Positions 8,910 to 19,347 of a stretch of 64,000 bases of DNA are shown piece after piece. Both the position numbers and the translations under genes were made by a program. The DNA lies in contig CALXXU010000003.1 of assembly GCA_944392765.1 (NCBI GenBank), positions 1 through 64,000 on the forward strand, in the 5' to 3' direction. How positions within the stretch are numbered: the first letter of the stretch is position 1; each line of letters opens with the position of its first letter. Under the pieces are notes generated by a model that was not told the origin of the DNA, ran no database searches, and worked only from the letters and a program-made list of their open reading frames with translations. The DNA comes from an uncultured Anaerobiospirillum sp. Lineage in GTDB: Bacteria; Pseudomonadota; Gammaproteobacteria; Enterobacterales; Succinivibrionaceae.

Positions 8910-11900
8910 ATGATGACTGCAAGCGACCATAACAATCGTGCTGACGATAACACTTGCTTTTTAGGCATTGACCTTGGTTCCACTACGGCTAAGTATGTGT
9001 TGCTCAATAGCCAAGGCCAAGTTTTAGCCCACAACTACGTCCGCCATCAAAGTGCGGTCGTGGAAGTGTTGCTCCAAGAACTCAAGTCCCTGTCCTCATA
9101 CGATGAGGCACCGCTCTATGTCACCTTTACCGGTTCGGCCGCTTTAAGCTTGGCCAGCTCACTTGAGGCCCCCTTTGTCCAAGAAGTAATAGCTGCCACC
9201 ACCTTCTTAAAGAACAGTGCCCACAACGTCGACGTCGCGATCGAGTTAGGTGGTGAGGACGGCAAGATCTTGTTCTTAAACAATGGCGTCGAGCTGCGTA
9301 TGAACGAGGCCTGCGCTGGTGGTACGGGTGCCTTCATCGACCAGATGGCAACCTTACTTAATGTCAGCACCATTGAGTTAAATGAGCTGGCCCAAAAGGC
9401 ACAAAGCACCCACCCAATCGCCTCGCGCTGCGGCGTCTTTGCCAAGACTGACCTGGTGGCCTTATTAAACCAAGGCGTCAGCAAGGCCGATATCGCCAAG
9501 TCTGTTTTTGATGCGGTCTGTGAGCAGACCATCTCGGGCTTAGCTTGCGGCCGCAACCTCGAAGGCAATGTTTCGTTCTTAGGCGGTCCCCTCTCGTTTT
9601 TAACCGAGCTCAAGGCCAGCTTTATCACTAAGATCACTAAGATGGCGACCCCAGCCCATCCGGTTTCCTTCTTAGAGCTCAGTGACACCCAATATGCGAT
9701 CGCTCATGGTGCTGCCTTAACGGCCTTAAAAGAGCACCAGCAAAAGCTGCGTGCCGCCCAAAAGGCCAGCTCCTTGAGCGCCAGCCCTTGTCTTGATGTG
9801 CACCATCCAGCGCGCTCACGATCTAATTCCTCCAGCGAGAGCACCGCGATTCGAGAACCTGAGGCCCTGCCGATCCAGGCAGCTACGGCCCCTACCACGA
9901 TTGCGGCCTTAAAGCTCAAGTTGGAGCACACCTCCAACAACACCAATGCCTCCCGCCTCCCGCCTTTATTTAGCACCTCCGCTCAAGGTTATGGTGCCCA
10001 CGAAAACTACGACAGCTTTGTCGCCCGTCATCAGCGCGCGAGCGTTGCCATCAAAGACCTCTCAGCAGCTCACGGCCCGCTCTATCTGGGCATTGATTTA
10101 GGCTCAACCACGGTCAAATTAGTCGTAACCGACGAAAAGCAAGAGCTCGTTGCCAGCTACTACGGCCACAACGGGGGCGAACCGTTAAAGAACCTCTTAC
10201 CGCAAGTTAAAGCAATCACTGAGGCCCTCCCTGAAGACGCTTATATCGCTGCCTGCTGCACCACAGGTTACGGTGCAGATCTGGCCAAGGCCGCGCTCAA
10301 CGCTGCCTATAGCGAAGTGGAAACCTTAGCCCACCAAAAGGCTGCGGTCGCCTTTGATCCTGAGGTCAGCTATGTCATCGACATTGGCGGCCAGGACATG
10401 AAGTGTATCAAGGTGCAAAACGGCGTGATCGCCTCGATTCAGCTCAACGAGGCCTGCTCCTCAGGCTGCGGCTCGTTCTTGGAGACCTTTGCGGCGCAAT
10501 TGCAATTACCGCTCAAGGATTTCGTCACGGCCGCGCTGCAAGCAAAGGCTCCGTGCGATTTAGGCACGCGCTGCACCGTCTTTATGAACTCTAAGGTCAA
10601 GCAGGCCCAGCGCGATAATGTGCCGATTGGCGATATCGCCGCCGGTCTGTGCCTATCGATCGTGCGCAATGCCCTGTACAAGGTACTGCGCATCCACGAC
10701 CCAGAGCAGCTGGGCGATCACGTAGTAGTCCAAGGCGGCACCTTCTTAAACGATGCCATCTTGCGCGCCTTTGAGCTCAATTTAGGCAAGGACGTCATCC
10801 GCCCTAATATTGCAGGTTTAATGGGGGCCTACGGCTGCGCCTTGATTGCCCAAGAGCGCTACAGCCAAGATCGCGCCACCAACGCCGTGCCTCAGGCGAT
10901 GAGCTTTAGCTCAGAGCAATTTGACCTGAGCACCATTAAAACGCGCAACTTCCGCTGCAAGGGTTGCAACAACCACTGCAACCTGACCATGAACACCTTC
11001 TTATCGGGGCAAAAGTACTTAAGCGGCAATCGCTGCGACTTTGCCGTGCAGCATGGCGGCCAAGCAAGCAAGGAGACGCAGCAAGACTTCTATCAATACA
11101 AGCTCGACTTGCTCTTTAATCGCCCGATCCTCTACTCGCGGGCCCAGCACGCCGAGGCCGCCGCGATGGCTGACACCTTACAAAAGCAAAAAGATCAGGC
11201 CCGTGCCGCCGCCATCGCCAAGGCCAAAGAGCGCCAGGCCCAAAAGCAAAAAGCGGCCAACCAAGACCAGAGCGCTGCCAACCAAGACCAGAGCGCTGCC
11301 AACCAAAACACTGAAAACCAGAGCCCAGAAAACCAGGACGCCGCCACCAAGGCGCGCCGCGCCCGCTTAGCGCAGCTCAAGCTGCAAGCGGCTAAGCAGC
11401 GTCAGGAGCCTAAAAACCAAGAGGCCGCCCCAAATAATGAGGCCGCCCCAAGCTCCGAGCTCAGCGCGAACAAGACCACCGAACATCTTAAGATGGCCGC
11501 CCAGTTCAAGGCTGCGGCCCGCATTGCTGCCACCTCCACCGGGTGCGATGTCGCTGGGGCTGCCCAAAGAGCCGGAGTTTTAGCCCAGCATACCGCAGCG
11601 ACCCAATTTGGCGCTCAAAGCGCCATCTTGACCCCAAGTGGTCAGCCGGTCATCCCAGCTGAGTTGGCGGTGGCCACCCGTGGCACCATCGGTATTCCGC
11701 GTGTGCTCAATATGTTTGAGCACTACCCGTTCTGGCACTCCCTGTTCACGCATTTAGGCTTTAGCGTGGAATTAAGCCCAGTGTCCACTAAGGAAATCGC
11801 GTCCTTAGGCTCGCAGACGATTCCGTCGCAATCGCTGTGCTTTCCGGCCAAGCTCACCCACGGGCATTTATGCTACTTAGCCGAGCACGGCATCAAGCGC

Positions 11901-14261
11901 ATCTTCTTACCGTGCGTCCCACGCGAGAATCGCAAGGAGCGCTTTGTCGAGGGCGACGATAGCTTTGCTTGCCCAGTGGTCGGCGGCTATCCTGAGGCCT
12001 TAAAGCTCAATTTAAAGTCGACCTATCCTGATTTAGAGCTCTTTACGCCATACGTCGCCTTAGAGAACGATAAATCTATCATCGCCGCGCTACAGGCAAT
12101 CGACCCAAGCCTTAAGACGCGTGCGATCAAGCGCTCCATTGAGCTGGCACGCACGGCTCTGTCGCAGTATCACCAGCAAGTAACCCGCCACGCCCAGCAA
12201 GAGATCTTGCGCGCCCGCGCCGAAAACCTGCCGCTGATCGTCTTAACGGGCCACCCATATCACTTAGATCCGCTCATCAATCACGGCATTCCGGCCTTGA
12301 TTGCCTCGATGGGCACGGTGATCGTAAGCGAAGATGCAGTCGCGTCGATGATCCAAAGCCACTTAAAGCTCGATGTGGTCAACCAATGGGCTTTCCACAG
12401 CCGTCTCTACCGTGCCGCCCAGTACGTGCTCGAGCATGAGGACACGGAGCTGGTGCACCTGGTATCCTTTGGTTGCGGTATCGACGCGATCACGAGCGAG
12501 CAGGTCAAGAAGCTGTTAGAGCGCGAACATCGCCTCTACACTATGCTCAAGATCGACGAAGGCGATACCTTGGGCGCGGCCAAGATCCGTCTGCGCTCCT
12601 TACTGTGCGCCTGTGACGATAAGCGCCGCCAGGCCCAAGCAAAACAAGCCGAACTTGCCGCCACCGCCATTGCCCATCAGAGCATCACCGCACCAAGCAC
12701 TAAGGCTCAGGGCACCACGGCCCCAAGCACCAACAACGAGGATCGTAAGATCCAAAGCACCAACAACGAGGACCGTAAGATCCAAAGCTTAGGTGAGGCC
12801 TTAAGCCAAGACACCTTAAAGAACCGCGTGCTCTATATGCCGCAAATGGCGCCGGTCCACTTCCCGATCATCGCCTCGGCCTTAGCCGACGAGGGCTATC
12901 AGATCAAGCTGTTAGAGGAAGTATCACCACACGCCATTGAGCTGGGCTTAAAGCACATCAACAATGACGCCTGCTATCCAGCCATCGTCGCGATCGGCCA
13001 GCTGTTAGAGCCGATTACCCAAAATAAGATCAACCCAGAGCACTCGGCGCTGCTTTTGGCGCAAACCTGCGGTCCGTGCCGTGCCACCAATTACCCAGCG
13101 CTGCTCAAGTGGGCCTTAGATGATCTCCACGCCGAGAATATCCCGGTGGTCACCTTCCAAGGCAGCGACCTTAAAGATGAGAAGGTGCACTTAAAGATTG
13201 GCCTGTCGGGCCTGAAGCGCCTCATCATCGCCTTACTCTACGGTGACTTACTGCAAGTGCTGTACTTGCATTGCCACACCTATGAGCAGGTTCCAGGCAC
13301 GGCGTTAAAGCTGGTGGAGCAATACCAGCAGGTGCTCAAGGGCAAAGACTTAACTTCCAAGAAAGCCTTTATTGTCCGCGTCAAGCAAATCATCAATGAC
13401 TTCGAGCAAATTCCGCTGCGCGACGAGCGCCGTCCAAAGGTCGGTATCGTGGGTGAAATTCTGCTCAAGTACCACCCAACCGCCAACAACGACTTAGTCG
13501 AGCACATCATCGCCGAAGGCGCCGAGCCGGTCTTAGGCGATATCACCGCCTTTGTCCTGTACTGTCTGCACGACGTGGTTTATCAAGCCGAGCACTTAGG
13601 CGCCTCCAAGGTTAAGGCCTTCTTATCAAATCTGACCTTACAGCACTTTGAGGGCTATCGTCAGATCATCATCAAGGCTTTAGCAGGAACCAAGTTCCTG
13701 AACTTACCGACCTTTGAGGAGCTGATGGCCTCCGGCCAAAAGCTGGTGTCCTTAGGTCAGCAAGCAGGTGAGGGCTGGCTTTTAACCGCTGAAATGGTCG
13801 ACTTTATCGAGCATGGCGTCAGCAACATCTTGTGTGTTCAGCCATTTGCTTGCCTGCCCAACCACATCACCGGTAAGGGCATGATGCGTCCACTGCGCGA
13901 GCTCTATCCTGAGGCCAACACCTGCTCGATTGACTTTGAGGCCGGCTCAGCCCAGTCCAACGTCTTAAATCGCATCAAGCTCTTTATCTCCCAGGCCAAG
14001 GACAATCTCTTAGCCCAGGAGCAAGCCCAAGCCCAGTTGCAGCAATTGCAAGACAGTGTCTCCTTTGCCCATGCCGCAATCACGCACAATGCCGCGATCG
14101 ACCTGGGCGTCGGCGACACCACGGCGGTGGTGCTGGCACGGCGCAACGAGCTCTACGAGGCCAAGCGCCACCTCATCATGCACACGGTGGCCGACAACGA
14201 CGAGCAGGACTACCAGCCGCAAGTGAGCGATAAGCCAAGCGACCAGCAAAACAATGCTTAA
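8910..14261 (+). CDS. giant acyl-CoA dehydratase activase-type protein (two ASKHA domains plus dehydratase-like C-terminal half)
   Basis: Predicted ATP-driven activator related to 2-hydroxyacyl-CoA dehydratase activases (HgdC/BadFG/FldI type), probably iron-sulfur dependent and oxygen-sensitive. Two ASKHA nucleotide-binding domains are visible. The first starts at GIDLGSTTAK (about residue 18), with NEACAGGTGAF and a Cys-containing RCGVFAKTD. The second starts at GIDLGSTTVK (about 393), with IGGQDMKC, NEACSSGCGSF and LGTRCTVFMNS. A short Cys cluster (CKGCNNHC, about 680) follows, then a Gln/Ala/Asn-rich insertion (about 740-870), then a DUF2229/COG3580-3581-like half with Cys motifs SLCFPAK (about 975), NNDACYPA (about 1350) and QTCGPCRATNY (about 1385). 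The ATG start has AAGGAAGG about 12 nt upstream. Exact short duplications occur in both linkers. No dehydratase subunit gene lies nearby, so the substrate is unknown. Confidence 0.85.
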   Translation: MMTASDHNNRADDNTCFLGIDLGSTTAKYVLLNSQGQVLAHNYVRHQSAVVEVLLQELKSLSSYDEAPLYVTFTGSAALSLASSLEAPFVQEVIAATTFLKNSAHNVDVAIELGGEDGKILFLNNGVELRMNEACAGGTGAFIDQMATLLNVSTIELNELAQKAQSTHPIASRCGVFAKTDLVALLNQGVSKADIAKSVFDAVCEQTISGLACGRNLEGNVSFLGGPLSFLTELKASFITKITKMATPAHPVSFLELSDTQYAIAHGAALTALKEHQQKLRAAQKASSLSASPCLDVHHPARSRSNSSSESTAIREPEALPIQAATAPTTIAALKLKLEHTSNNTNASRLPPLFSTSAQGYGAHENYDSFVARHQRASVAIKDLSAAHGPLYLGIDLGSTTVKLVVTDEKQELVASYYGHNGGEPLKNLLPQVKAITEALPEDAYIAACCTTGYGADLAKAALNAAYSEVETLAHQKAAVAFDPEVSYVIDIGGQDMKCIKVQNGVIASIQLNEACSSGCGSFLETFAAQLQLPLKDFVTAALQAKAPCDLGTRCTVFMNSKVKQAQRDNVPIGDIAAGLCLSIVRNALYKVLRIHDPEQLGDHVVVQGGTFLNDAILRAFELNLGKDVIRPNIAGLMGAYGCALIAQERYSQDRATNAVPQAMSFSSEQFDLSTIKTRNFRCKGCNNHCNLTMNTFLSGQKYLSGNRCDFAVQHGGQASKETQQDFYQYKLDLLFNRPILYSRAQHAEAAAMADTLQKQKDQARAAAIAKAKERQAQKQKAANQDQSAANQDQSAANQNTENQSPENQDAATKARRARLAQLKLQAAKQRQEPKNQEAAPNNEAAPSSELSANKTTEHLKMAAQFKAAARIAATSTGCDVAGAAQRAGVLAQHTAATQFGAQSAILTPSGQPVIPAELAVATRGTIGIPRVLNMFEHYPFWHSLFTHLGFSVELSPVSTKEIASLGSQTIPSQSLCFPAKLTHGHLCYLAEHGIKRIFLPCVPRENRKERFVEGDDSFACPVVGGYPEALKLNLKSTYPDLELFTPYVALENDKSIIAALQAIDPSLKTRAIKRSIELARTALSQYHQQVTRHAQQEILRARAENLPLIVLTGHPYHLDPLINHGIPALIASMGTVIVSEDAVASMIQSHLKLDVVNQWAFHSRLYRAAQYVLEHEDTELVHLVSFGCGIDAITSEQVKKLLEREHRLYTMLKIDEGDTLGAAKIRLRSLLCACDDKRRQAQAKQAELAATAIAHQSITAPSTKAQGTTAPSTNNEDRKIQSTNNEDRKIQSLGEALSQDTLKNRVLYMPQMAPVHFPIIASALADEGYQIKLLEEVSPHAIELGLKHINNDACYPAIVAIGQLLEPITQNKINPEHSALLLAQTCGPCRATNYPALLKWALDDLHAENIPVVTFQGSDLKDEKVHLKIGLSGLKRLIIALLYGDLLQVLYLHCHTYEQVPGTALKLVEQYQQVLKGKDLTSKKAFIVRVKQIINDFEQIPLRDERRPKVGIVGEILLKYHPTANNDLVEHIIAEGAEPVLGDITAFVLYCLHDVVYQAEHLGASKVKAFLSNLTLQHFEGYRQIIIKALAGTKFLNLPTFEELMASGQKLVSLGQQAGEGWLLTAEMVDFIEHGVSNILCVQPFACLPNHITGKGMMRPLRELYPEANTCSIDFEAGSAQSNVLNRIKLFISQAKDNLLAQEQAQAQLQQLQDSVSFAHAAITHNAAIDLGVGDTTAVVLARRNELYEAKRHLIMHTVADNDEQDYQPQVSDKPSDQQNNA

Positions 14262-14358
14262 GTCACAAAAGGCTTAACCCTAAAAACGGGCCTAAGCCCC
14301 GCTCAAAAAAAAACAAAACGGGCTTAGATCCTCATAAAACCTGGACCACGCCCACACC

Positions 14359-14386
14359 AAACCGCGCTTCGGCGCGGTTTCTTTTA
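14359..14386 (+). terminator. rho-independent terminator
   Basis: A 9-bp perfect stem AAACCGCGC/GCGCGGTTT capped by a stable UUCG tetraloop and followed by CTTTT. It ends the activase transcript. Confidence 0.9.
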
Positions 14387-14420
14387 GTCAGAGCAAAAGC
14401 CCATATTTAAGCCAAGCGCA

Positions 14421-14449
14421 TTGATCAGGGCTAGGCTAAGTGCTATTAT
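14421..14449 (+). promoter_or_regulatory. sigma70-type promoter for the purine permease
   Basis: TTGATC, 17-bp spacer, TATTAT. It sits just after the activase terminator and about 130 bp upstream of the permease start. A leader of about 130 nt follows; I saw no purine-riboswitch core in it. Confidence 0.6.
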
Positions 14450-14586
14450 GCGTGCGCCAAACGTCCGGGGCCTTGAGTGGACCTGAACCTTGCTCTTTCT
14501 TTTTCTTTGCTTTAGACATCATCAGGGTCTGCCCCCATCAAGGTCATTGCCCAAGCGGGGTTAGATCGTGAGATTGGACGGCTTCC

Positions 14587-15873
14587 ATGTTACAGAAATT
14601 ATTTGGCTTTGATCCCAAAGTCCATAACATCAAAACCGAGATCTTAGCCGGTATCACGACCTTCCTGACTATGGCCTATATCTTGGCCTTGTCTCCAAAT
14701 GTTTTGTCTGCCGCCGGCATGGACAAGGGTGCCTTGTTCACCACCACGGTCTTAGCCACGGTTGTTGCTACCGTCTTAATGGGTATCTACGCCAAGCTGC
14801 CATTTGCCTTAGCCCCTGGTGTTGGTTTAAATGCGTTCTTTGCCTACACGGTCTGCTTGACCATGGGCTACACCTGGCAATTTGCCTTAACCGCAGTGTT
14901 AATCGAAGGCGTAATCTTCATTATCCTGACCTTAACCAATGTGCGTGAGGCTATTGTTAACGCCCTGCCGATGTCGCTTAAGTACGCGATTTCCGCTGGT
15001 ATTGGTCTGTTTATCGCCTTTATTGGCATGCAGAACTCGCAGATTATCGTAAACTCCGACGCCACCTTAGTTACCTTAGGCAATATCACCTCGGGTCCTG
15101 CTTTATTAGGTCTGATCGGTGTTGTGATCACCGCTGTGCTCTTAATCTTAAAGATTCGCGGCGCGCTCTTATTAGGTATCTTGATCACGACCTTAGTGGG
15201 TATCCCAATGGGTATCACCCAATTAGACAGCGTCTTTGGTGTCCCACCTTCGATTGACCCAATCTTCATGAAGTTTGAGTGGGATAGCGTCTTCACCACC
15301 GAGATGGCCTTAGTGGTCTTCACCTTCTTATTTGTTGATATCTTCGATACCTTAGGCACCTTAGTAGGCGTTTCGACCCGTGCCGGTATGGTCGATAAGA
15401 ACGGTCGTATCCCACACTTAAAGAAGGCTTTCTTAGTTGATGCCATCGGCACCACCACCGGTGCGATGTTAGGCTCCTCGACTGTCACCACCTTCGTTGA
15501 GTCGGCCTCGGGTGTGGCCGAAGGCGGCCGCACTGGCCTCACCGCCGTTGTCACCTCGATCTGCTTCTTAATTGCGCTGTTCTTTGCGCCATTCTTCTTA
15601 GCAGTTCCAGGCGCTGCCACCGCTCCAGTCCTCATCATCGTCGGCTTAATGATGATGAGCCAGCTCCAGAAGCTTGATTTCAACGACTACTCCGAGTCGG
15701 TCCCAGCCTTTATCTGCGTTATCTTCATGCCACTGAGCTACTCGATTTCCGAAGGTATCGCCTTAGGCTTATTAAGCTTCGTCTTAATCAACCTGATTAC
15801 GGGCAAGGCCAAGAAGATCTCGGTTGCCACCGCTATCTTAGCTTGCTTCTTCGTCTTAAAGTACGTGCTCTAA
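14587..15873 (+). CDS. NCS2/AzgA-family purine (guanine/hypoxanthine-type) permease
   Basis: Inner-membrane proton-coupled purine transporter. About 12-14 hydrophobic segments cover nearly the whole 428 residues. Family features include the N-terminal NIKTEILAGITTFLTMAY block, APGVGLNAFFAY (about 78-89), the FDTLGTLVGVSTRAG segment, and FVESASGVAEGGRTGL (about 303-318). Length and motifs resemble PbuG, GhxP/GhxQ and PurP/AdeQ proteins; the guanine, hypoxanthine or adenine preference cannot be read from sequence. It stands alone between its own promoter and a bidirectional terminator. The Shine-Dalgarno is weak (GGA about 10 nt upstream). Confidence 0.9.
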   Translation: MLQKLFGFDPKVHNIKTEILAGITTFLTMAYILALSPNVLSAAGMDKGALFTTTVLATVVATVLMGIYAKLPFALAPGVGLNAFFAYTVCLTMGYTWQFALTAVLIEGVIFIILTLTNVREAIVNALPMSLKYAISAGIGLFIAFIGMQNSQIIVNSDATLVTLGNITSGPALLGLIGVVITAVLLILKIRGALLLGILITTLVGIPMGITQLDSVFGVPPSIDPIFMKFEWDSVFTTEMALVVFTFLFVDIFDTLGTLVGVSTRAGMVDKNGRIPHLKKAFLVDAIGTTTGAMLGSSTVTTFVESASGVAEGGRTGLTAVVTSICFLIALFFAPFFLAVPGAATAPVLIIVGLMMMSQLQKLDFNDYSESVPAFICVIFMPLSYSISEGIALGLLSFVLINLITGKAKKISVATAILACFFVLKYVL

Positions 15874-15907
15874 GCACGCCAGACACTGAGCGCTGCAGCT
15901 CAGCGTG

Positions 15908-15946
15908 AAAAAAGCCCCAAGCTACGTCGTAGCTTGGGGCTTTTTG
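15908..15946. terminator. bidirectional terminator between permease and rbfA
   Basis: Stem AAAAAGCCCCAAGCTACG / CGTAGCTTGGGGCTTTTT with U-runs in both directions. It ends the permease transcript (plus) and the rimP-nusA-infB-rbfA transcript (minus). The usual downstream gene truB is not here. Confidence 0.9.
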
Positions 15947-16024
15947 CGTTTAATGCGCGCAGCGCTTGCTGCAACCGGCCTTCAACGGCGACTAAAGGCA
16001 CGCAAAGAGTTAGGTGTGCAGGCC

Positions 16025-16447
16025 TTACTTGGCCTCGTCCTCTGCGGCAGGCTCAACCTGCTCTAAGGCATCAGCTAAGGTGCCTTCGGTGCGCTTTTGG
16101 CCTAAGCCTTTGGCAATCAAGGCATCAAGGCGCATGCTGTCCTTGACCAAACGGTCGTACTCAAATTGGATATTGGGCATATAGCGCAGCTTCAAGCGGC
16201 TAGCGAGCGTACTGCGCACAAAGCCGGCGGCCTTGTTTAAAGCGCTCATCGCTTCCTTAACCTTGGCCTCATCGTCCACTAAGAACGAGACAAAGATCGT
16301 GGCGTTGCGCAGATCAGGGGCCACATTGACCTCGGTCACAGTTGCCAAGTTCACGCGCGGATCTTTAATCTCAGCAGATAAGATCTGGGCCGCTTCACGA
16401 CGCAGCTCAGCTGCGATGCGCTCATTACGGCCATAGCTCTTAGGCAT
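16025..16447 (-). CDS. rbfA: 30S ribosome-binding factor A
   Basis: Small KH-like protein needed for late 16S rRNA 5'-end maturation and cold adaptation. 140 residues, about standard. The N-terminus (SYGRNERIAAELRREAAQIL) and DPRV...VTEV...DLRNATIFVSF are typical. GAGGAG lies 6 nt upstream of the ATG. It is the last gene of the nusA-infB operon, but is separated from infB by a 285-bp spacer holding a hairpin and a tandem repeat, which is unusual because the two genes are normally tightly packed. Confidence 0.95.
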   Translation of the reverse strand: MPKSYGRNERIAAELRREAAQILSAEIKDPRVNLATVTEVNVAPDLRNATIFVSFLVDDEAKVKEAMSALNKAAGFVRSTLASRLKLRYMPNIQFEYDRLVKDSMRLDALIAKGLGQKRTEGTLADALEQVEPAAEDEAK

Positions 16448-16488
16448 AATATTCTCCTCAACTCACGTCGCCCGACGTTAGTTATGAC

Positions 16489-16520
16489 AAAGCTCCCAAG
16501 GTAGGCCTTGAGAGCTTTTT
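16489..16520. terminator. terminator-like hairpin between infB and rbfA
   Basis: Arms AAAGCTC-CAAGG and CCTTG-GAGCTTT with one mismatch and a 4-nt loop. A T5 run follows on the plus strand; on the minus (transcribed) strand the tail is only TTTG, so it is more likely an attenuator or processing site than a full terminator for infB. Confidence 0.5.
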
Positions 16521-16540
16521 CCCACAAAAGGCTCCCTAAT

Positions 16541-16681
16541 GAGGTGGCACGGCTAACACCGAGGTAGCACAGCGACCAAACTAGGCAGCACGGCGCCTAA
16601 ACCAGAGAGTGCGGTAACCATGAGGTAGCGCGGCAACCACAGAGGTAACACGGCGACCACAGAGGTAGCACGGCGACCGCT
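16541..16681. repeat. 20-nt tandem repeat, seven units
   Basis: Consensus GAGGTAGCACGGCGACCACA. Well-preserved units start at 16541, 16561, 16622, 16642 and 16662, with two diverged units between (16581-16620). The unit length is not a multiple of three, so it is non-coding. It lies in the transcribed spacer between infB and rbfA. Confidence 0.85.
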
Positions 16682-16732
16682 GCCTCCCAGTTTAGGGGCA
16701 AGGCGCGCGGCTAGGCCGCGCGCGCGCCGAGG

Positions 16733-19318
16733 TTATAAGCTGCGCTTAACCTCGACGTTCTCGAAGACTTCGATCTGGTCACCGACGCGGACGTCTTGGT
16801 AATTCTTAACGCAGATACCGCACTCGTTGCCGTTCTTGACCTCGCTGACGTCATCCTTGAAGCGACGTAAGGAGTCAAGCTCGCCTTCGTAGATAACGAC
16901 GTTATCACGCAGCACGCGGATTGGAGCCGAGCGCTTGACCACGCCTTCGGTAACCATACAGCCGGCGATCGAGCCGTACTTAGGATGACGGAATACCTCA
17001 CGGACATCAGCCATACCAATAATGCGCTGCTCGATATCGGCCGACAGTAAGCCGGACATCGCCTTCTTAACGTCGTCGATTAAGTCGTAAATCACACTGT
17101 AGTAGTGTAAGTCGACACCCTCGGTCTCAATGACGCGGCGGGCTGGAGCGTCAGCACGGACGTTGAAGCCCACGATAATAGCCGAGGAAGCGGTGGCCAA
17201 AGTGGCGTCGGTCTCGGTGATACCACCCACACCCGAGCCAATGATATTGACCTTAACTTCATCGGTAGCGAGCTTGTTGAGTGCATCGGAGATAGCCTCA
17301 ACCGAGCCTTGGGTATCAGCCTTGAGCACGACATTGAGCTCAGAGGCCTGGTTGTCCTTGAACATGTTCTCAAGCTTGGCCTTCTGCTGCTTGGCAATCT
17401 TGAGCTCACGGAACTTACCTTGACGGAATAAGGCAACCTCACGGGCCTTCTTCTCATCACGGACTACGGTAACTTCGTCACCGGCATCAGGTACACCGGA
17501 CAGACCGAAGATCTCAACTGGGATCGATGGACCGGCCTCAGTTAAGGTCTGACCCTTTTCATTGCGCAGCGCACGGACACGGCCGTACTCTAAGCCGCAC
17601 AGAACGATATCGGACTTGTGCAGGGTACCCTCACGCACTAAGACCGAAGCAACTGGACCACGGCCCTTATCCAGACGTGACTCAATGACCACGCCCGAAG
17701 CTAAGCCTTCAGCGACAGCGGTAAGCTCTAAAACTTCGGCTTGGAGCAGAATGGCCTCTAACAGCTCTTCTACGCCCTGACCGGTCTTAGCGGAAACCTC
17801 AACGAACTGGACTTCGCCACCCATGCTCTCAGGGATAACGCCGTGTTGGATCAGCTCGTTGGTAACGCGCATTGGGTCAGCACCTGGCTTGTCGATCTTA
17901 TTGATGGCGACAATCAAAGGTACCTTAGCGGCGTTAGCGTGCTGGATCGCCTCTAAGGTCTGAGGCATTACGCCGTCGTCAGCAGCCACGACCAGGACGA
18001 CGATATCGGTGACCTGAGCACCACGGGCACGCATCGCGGTGAACGCAGCGTGGCCTGGGGTATCTAAGAAGGTGATACCGCAGCCACGGGTGTCCACGTG
18101 GTAAGCACCGATACGCTGGGTAATACCACCAGCTTCGCCCGCAGCGACCTTAGTCTTACGAATGAAGTCCAGTAAGGAGGTCTTACCGTGGTCAACGTGA
18201 CCCATGATGGTAACGACAGGAGCACGAGGCAAGGCCTTAGCCTTGTCATCACTCTTGCGTTCGGCTAAGAGTTCCTCTTCTAACTCGTTCTCCTTACGCA
18301 GAATGGCCTTGTGGCCCATTTCCTCAACCACGATCTGAGCGGTAGCCTGATCGATCACCTGGTTGATGTTGACCATCTCGCCTAACTTCATCAGGCACTT
18401 GATCACTTCAGCGCCCTTGACCGCCATCTTCTGCGCCAGCTCAGCGACGGTAATGGTCTCACCTAAGACCACCTCACGCGAGATTGGAGCGACTGGACGG
18501 TTAAAGCCATGAGCAGAGCCACCCTTACCGTTTTGACGCTGGTTGCGGCCGGAAGCACCCTTCTTACCGCCCTTACCGCCGCGACTAAAGCCGACATTCT
18601 CGGAGTCATCGCGCTTCTTGTTCGAAGAGTTCTTACCACCGCGCTCATTGCCACGGTGACGACCGCGATTTTCGTCTTCACGCTCTTGGCGCGCCTCAGC
18701 CTCACGCACATAGACGGAGGTCGAGGACAGACCATCGGAGGCCTCAAGGCGCTTACGCTCCTCTTCCTCAGCGGCCCAACGAGCCTCGTTTTCTTCGGCT
18801 AAGCGGCGGGCCTCATCGGCTTGACGCTGGGCCTCAAGCTCAATCTTACGAGCCTGCTCTGCTTCTTGAGCACGCTTGAGCTTCTCTTCTTCAGCGGCAG
18901 CACTGCCATCCTTAGCAGGCTTAGCGGCGCTCTTGGCCTTAGCTTCAGCGGCGGCCTTAGCGCGGGCCGCCTTAGCCTCAGCTTCGGCCTTAGCCTTGGC
19001 TTCAGCCTCAGCCTTAGCTTTAGCTTCCGCCTCAGCCTTAGCACGAGCTTCCGCCTCGGCCTTAGCCTTGGCTTCAGCTTCAGCCTGAGCACGAGCCTCA
19101 GCTTCGGCCTTGGCCTTAGCCTCAAGCGCTAAGCGCTCCTTATCGGCTTGCTCCTTGCGCAGCTTTTCGGTATCGAAAGCCAACTTCTTCTTATGGACCA
19201 CTTGCACTACCTTACGCTTGCCGGTCGAATCCTGCACCTTAACAGAGGCGTGGGCAGCGCGATTTAAGGACATGCGCTTCGTGGCTTTGCCCTCGTCTTT
19301 TTTTACTTCATCACTCAT
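16733..19318 (-). CDS. infB: translation initiation factor IF-2
   Basis: GTPase that delivers initiator tRNA to the 30S subunit. The N-terminal IF2-associated segment ([14 protein letters not shown], from about residue 16) is followed by a charged Ala/Glu/Lys low-complexity stretch (about 60-130, repeated AEAEAKAK) and a basic Gly/Asn/Arg-rich linker. The G domain starts at GHVDHGKTS (about 371), with DTPGHAAF and NKID. The C-terminal domains follow. Total 861 residues against 890 in E. coli. GGGGAG lies about 8 nt upstream of the start. nusA ends 29 nt upstream. Confidence 0.97.
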   Translation of the reverse strand: MSDEVKKDEGKATKRMSLNRAAHASVKVQDSTGKRKVVQVVHKKKLAFDTEKLRKEQADKERLALEAKAKAEAEARAQAEAEAKAKAEAEARAKAEAEAKAKAEAEAKAKAEAEAKAARAKAAAEAKAKSAAKPAKDGSAAAEEEKLKRAQEAEQARKIELEAQRQADEARRLAEENEARWAAEEEERKRLEASDGLSSTSVYVREAEARQEREDENRGRHRGNERGGKNSSNKKRDDSENVGFSRGGKGGKKGASGRNQRQNGKGGSAHGFNRPVAPISREVVLGETITVAELAQKMAVKGAEVIKCLMKLGEMVNINQVIDQATAQIVVEEMGHKAILRKENELEEELLAERKSDDKAKALPRAPVVTIMGHVDHGKTSLLDFIRKTKVAAGEAGGITQRIGAYHVDTRGCGITFLDTPGHAAFTAMRARGAQVTDIVVLVVAADDGVMPQTLEAIQHANAAKVPLIVAINKIDKPGADPMRVTNELIQHGVIPESMGGEVQFVEVSAKTGQGVEELLEAILLQAEVLELTAVAEGLASGVVIESRLDKGRGPVASVLVREGTLHKSDIVLCGLEYGRVRALRNEKGQTLTEAGPSIPVEIFGLSGVPDAGDEVTVVRDEKKAREVALFRQGKFRELKIAKQQKAKLENMFKDNQASELNVVLKADTQGSVEAISDALNKLATDEVKVNIIGSGVGGITETDATLATASSAIIVGFNVRADAPARRVIETEGVDLHYYSVIYDLIDDVKKAMSGLLSADIEQRIIGMADVREVFRHPKYGSIAGCMVTEGVVKRSAPIRVLRDNVVIYEGELDSLRRFKDDVSEVKNGNECGICVKNYQDVRVGDQIEVFENVEVKRSL

Positions 19319-19347
19319 ATGTGCTACTCCCCTTGCACCTGTCTTGG

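Noticed and set aside
14450..14586. Possible purine riboswitch before the NCS2 permease
   Set aside because: The conserved purine-aptamer junction and loop sequences are not present; only a plain leader is seen.
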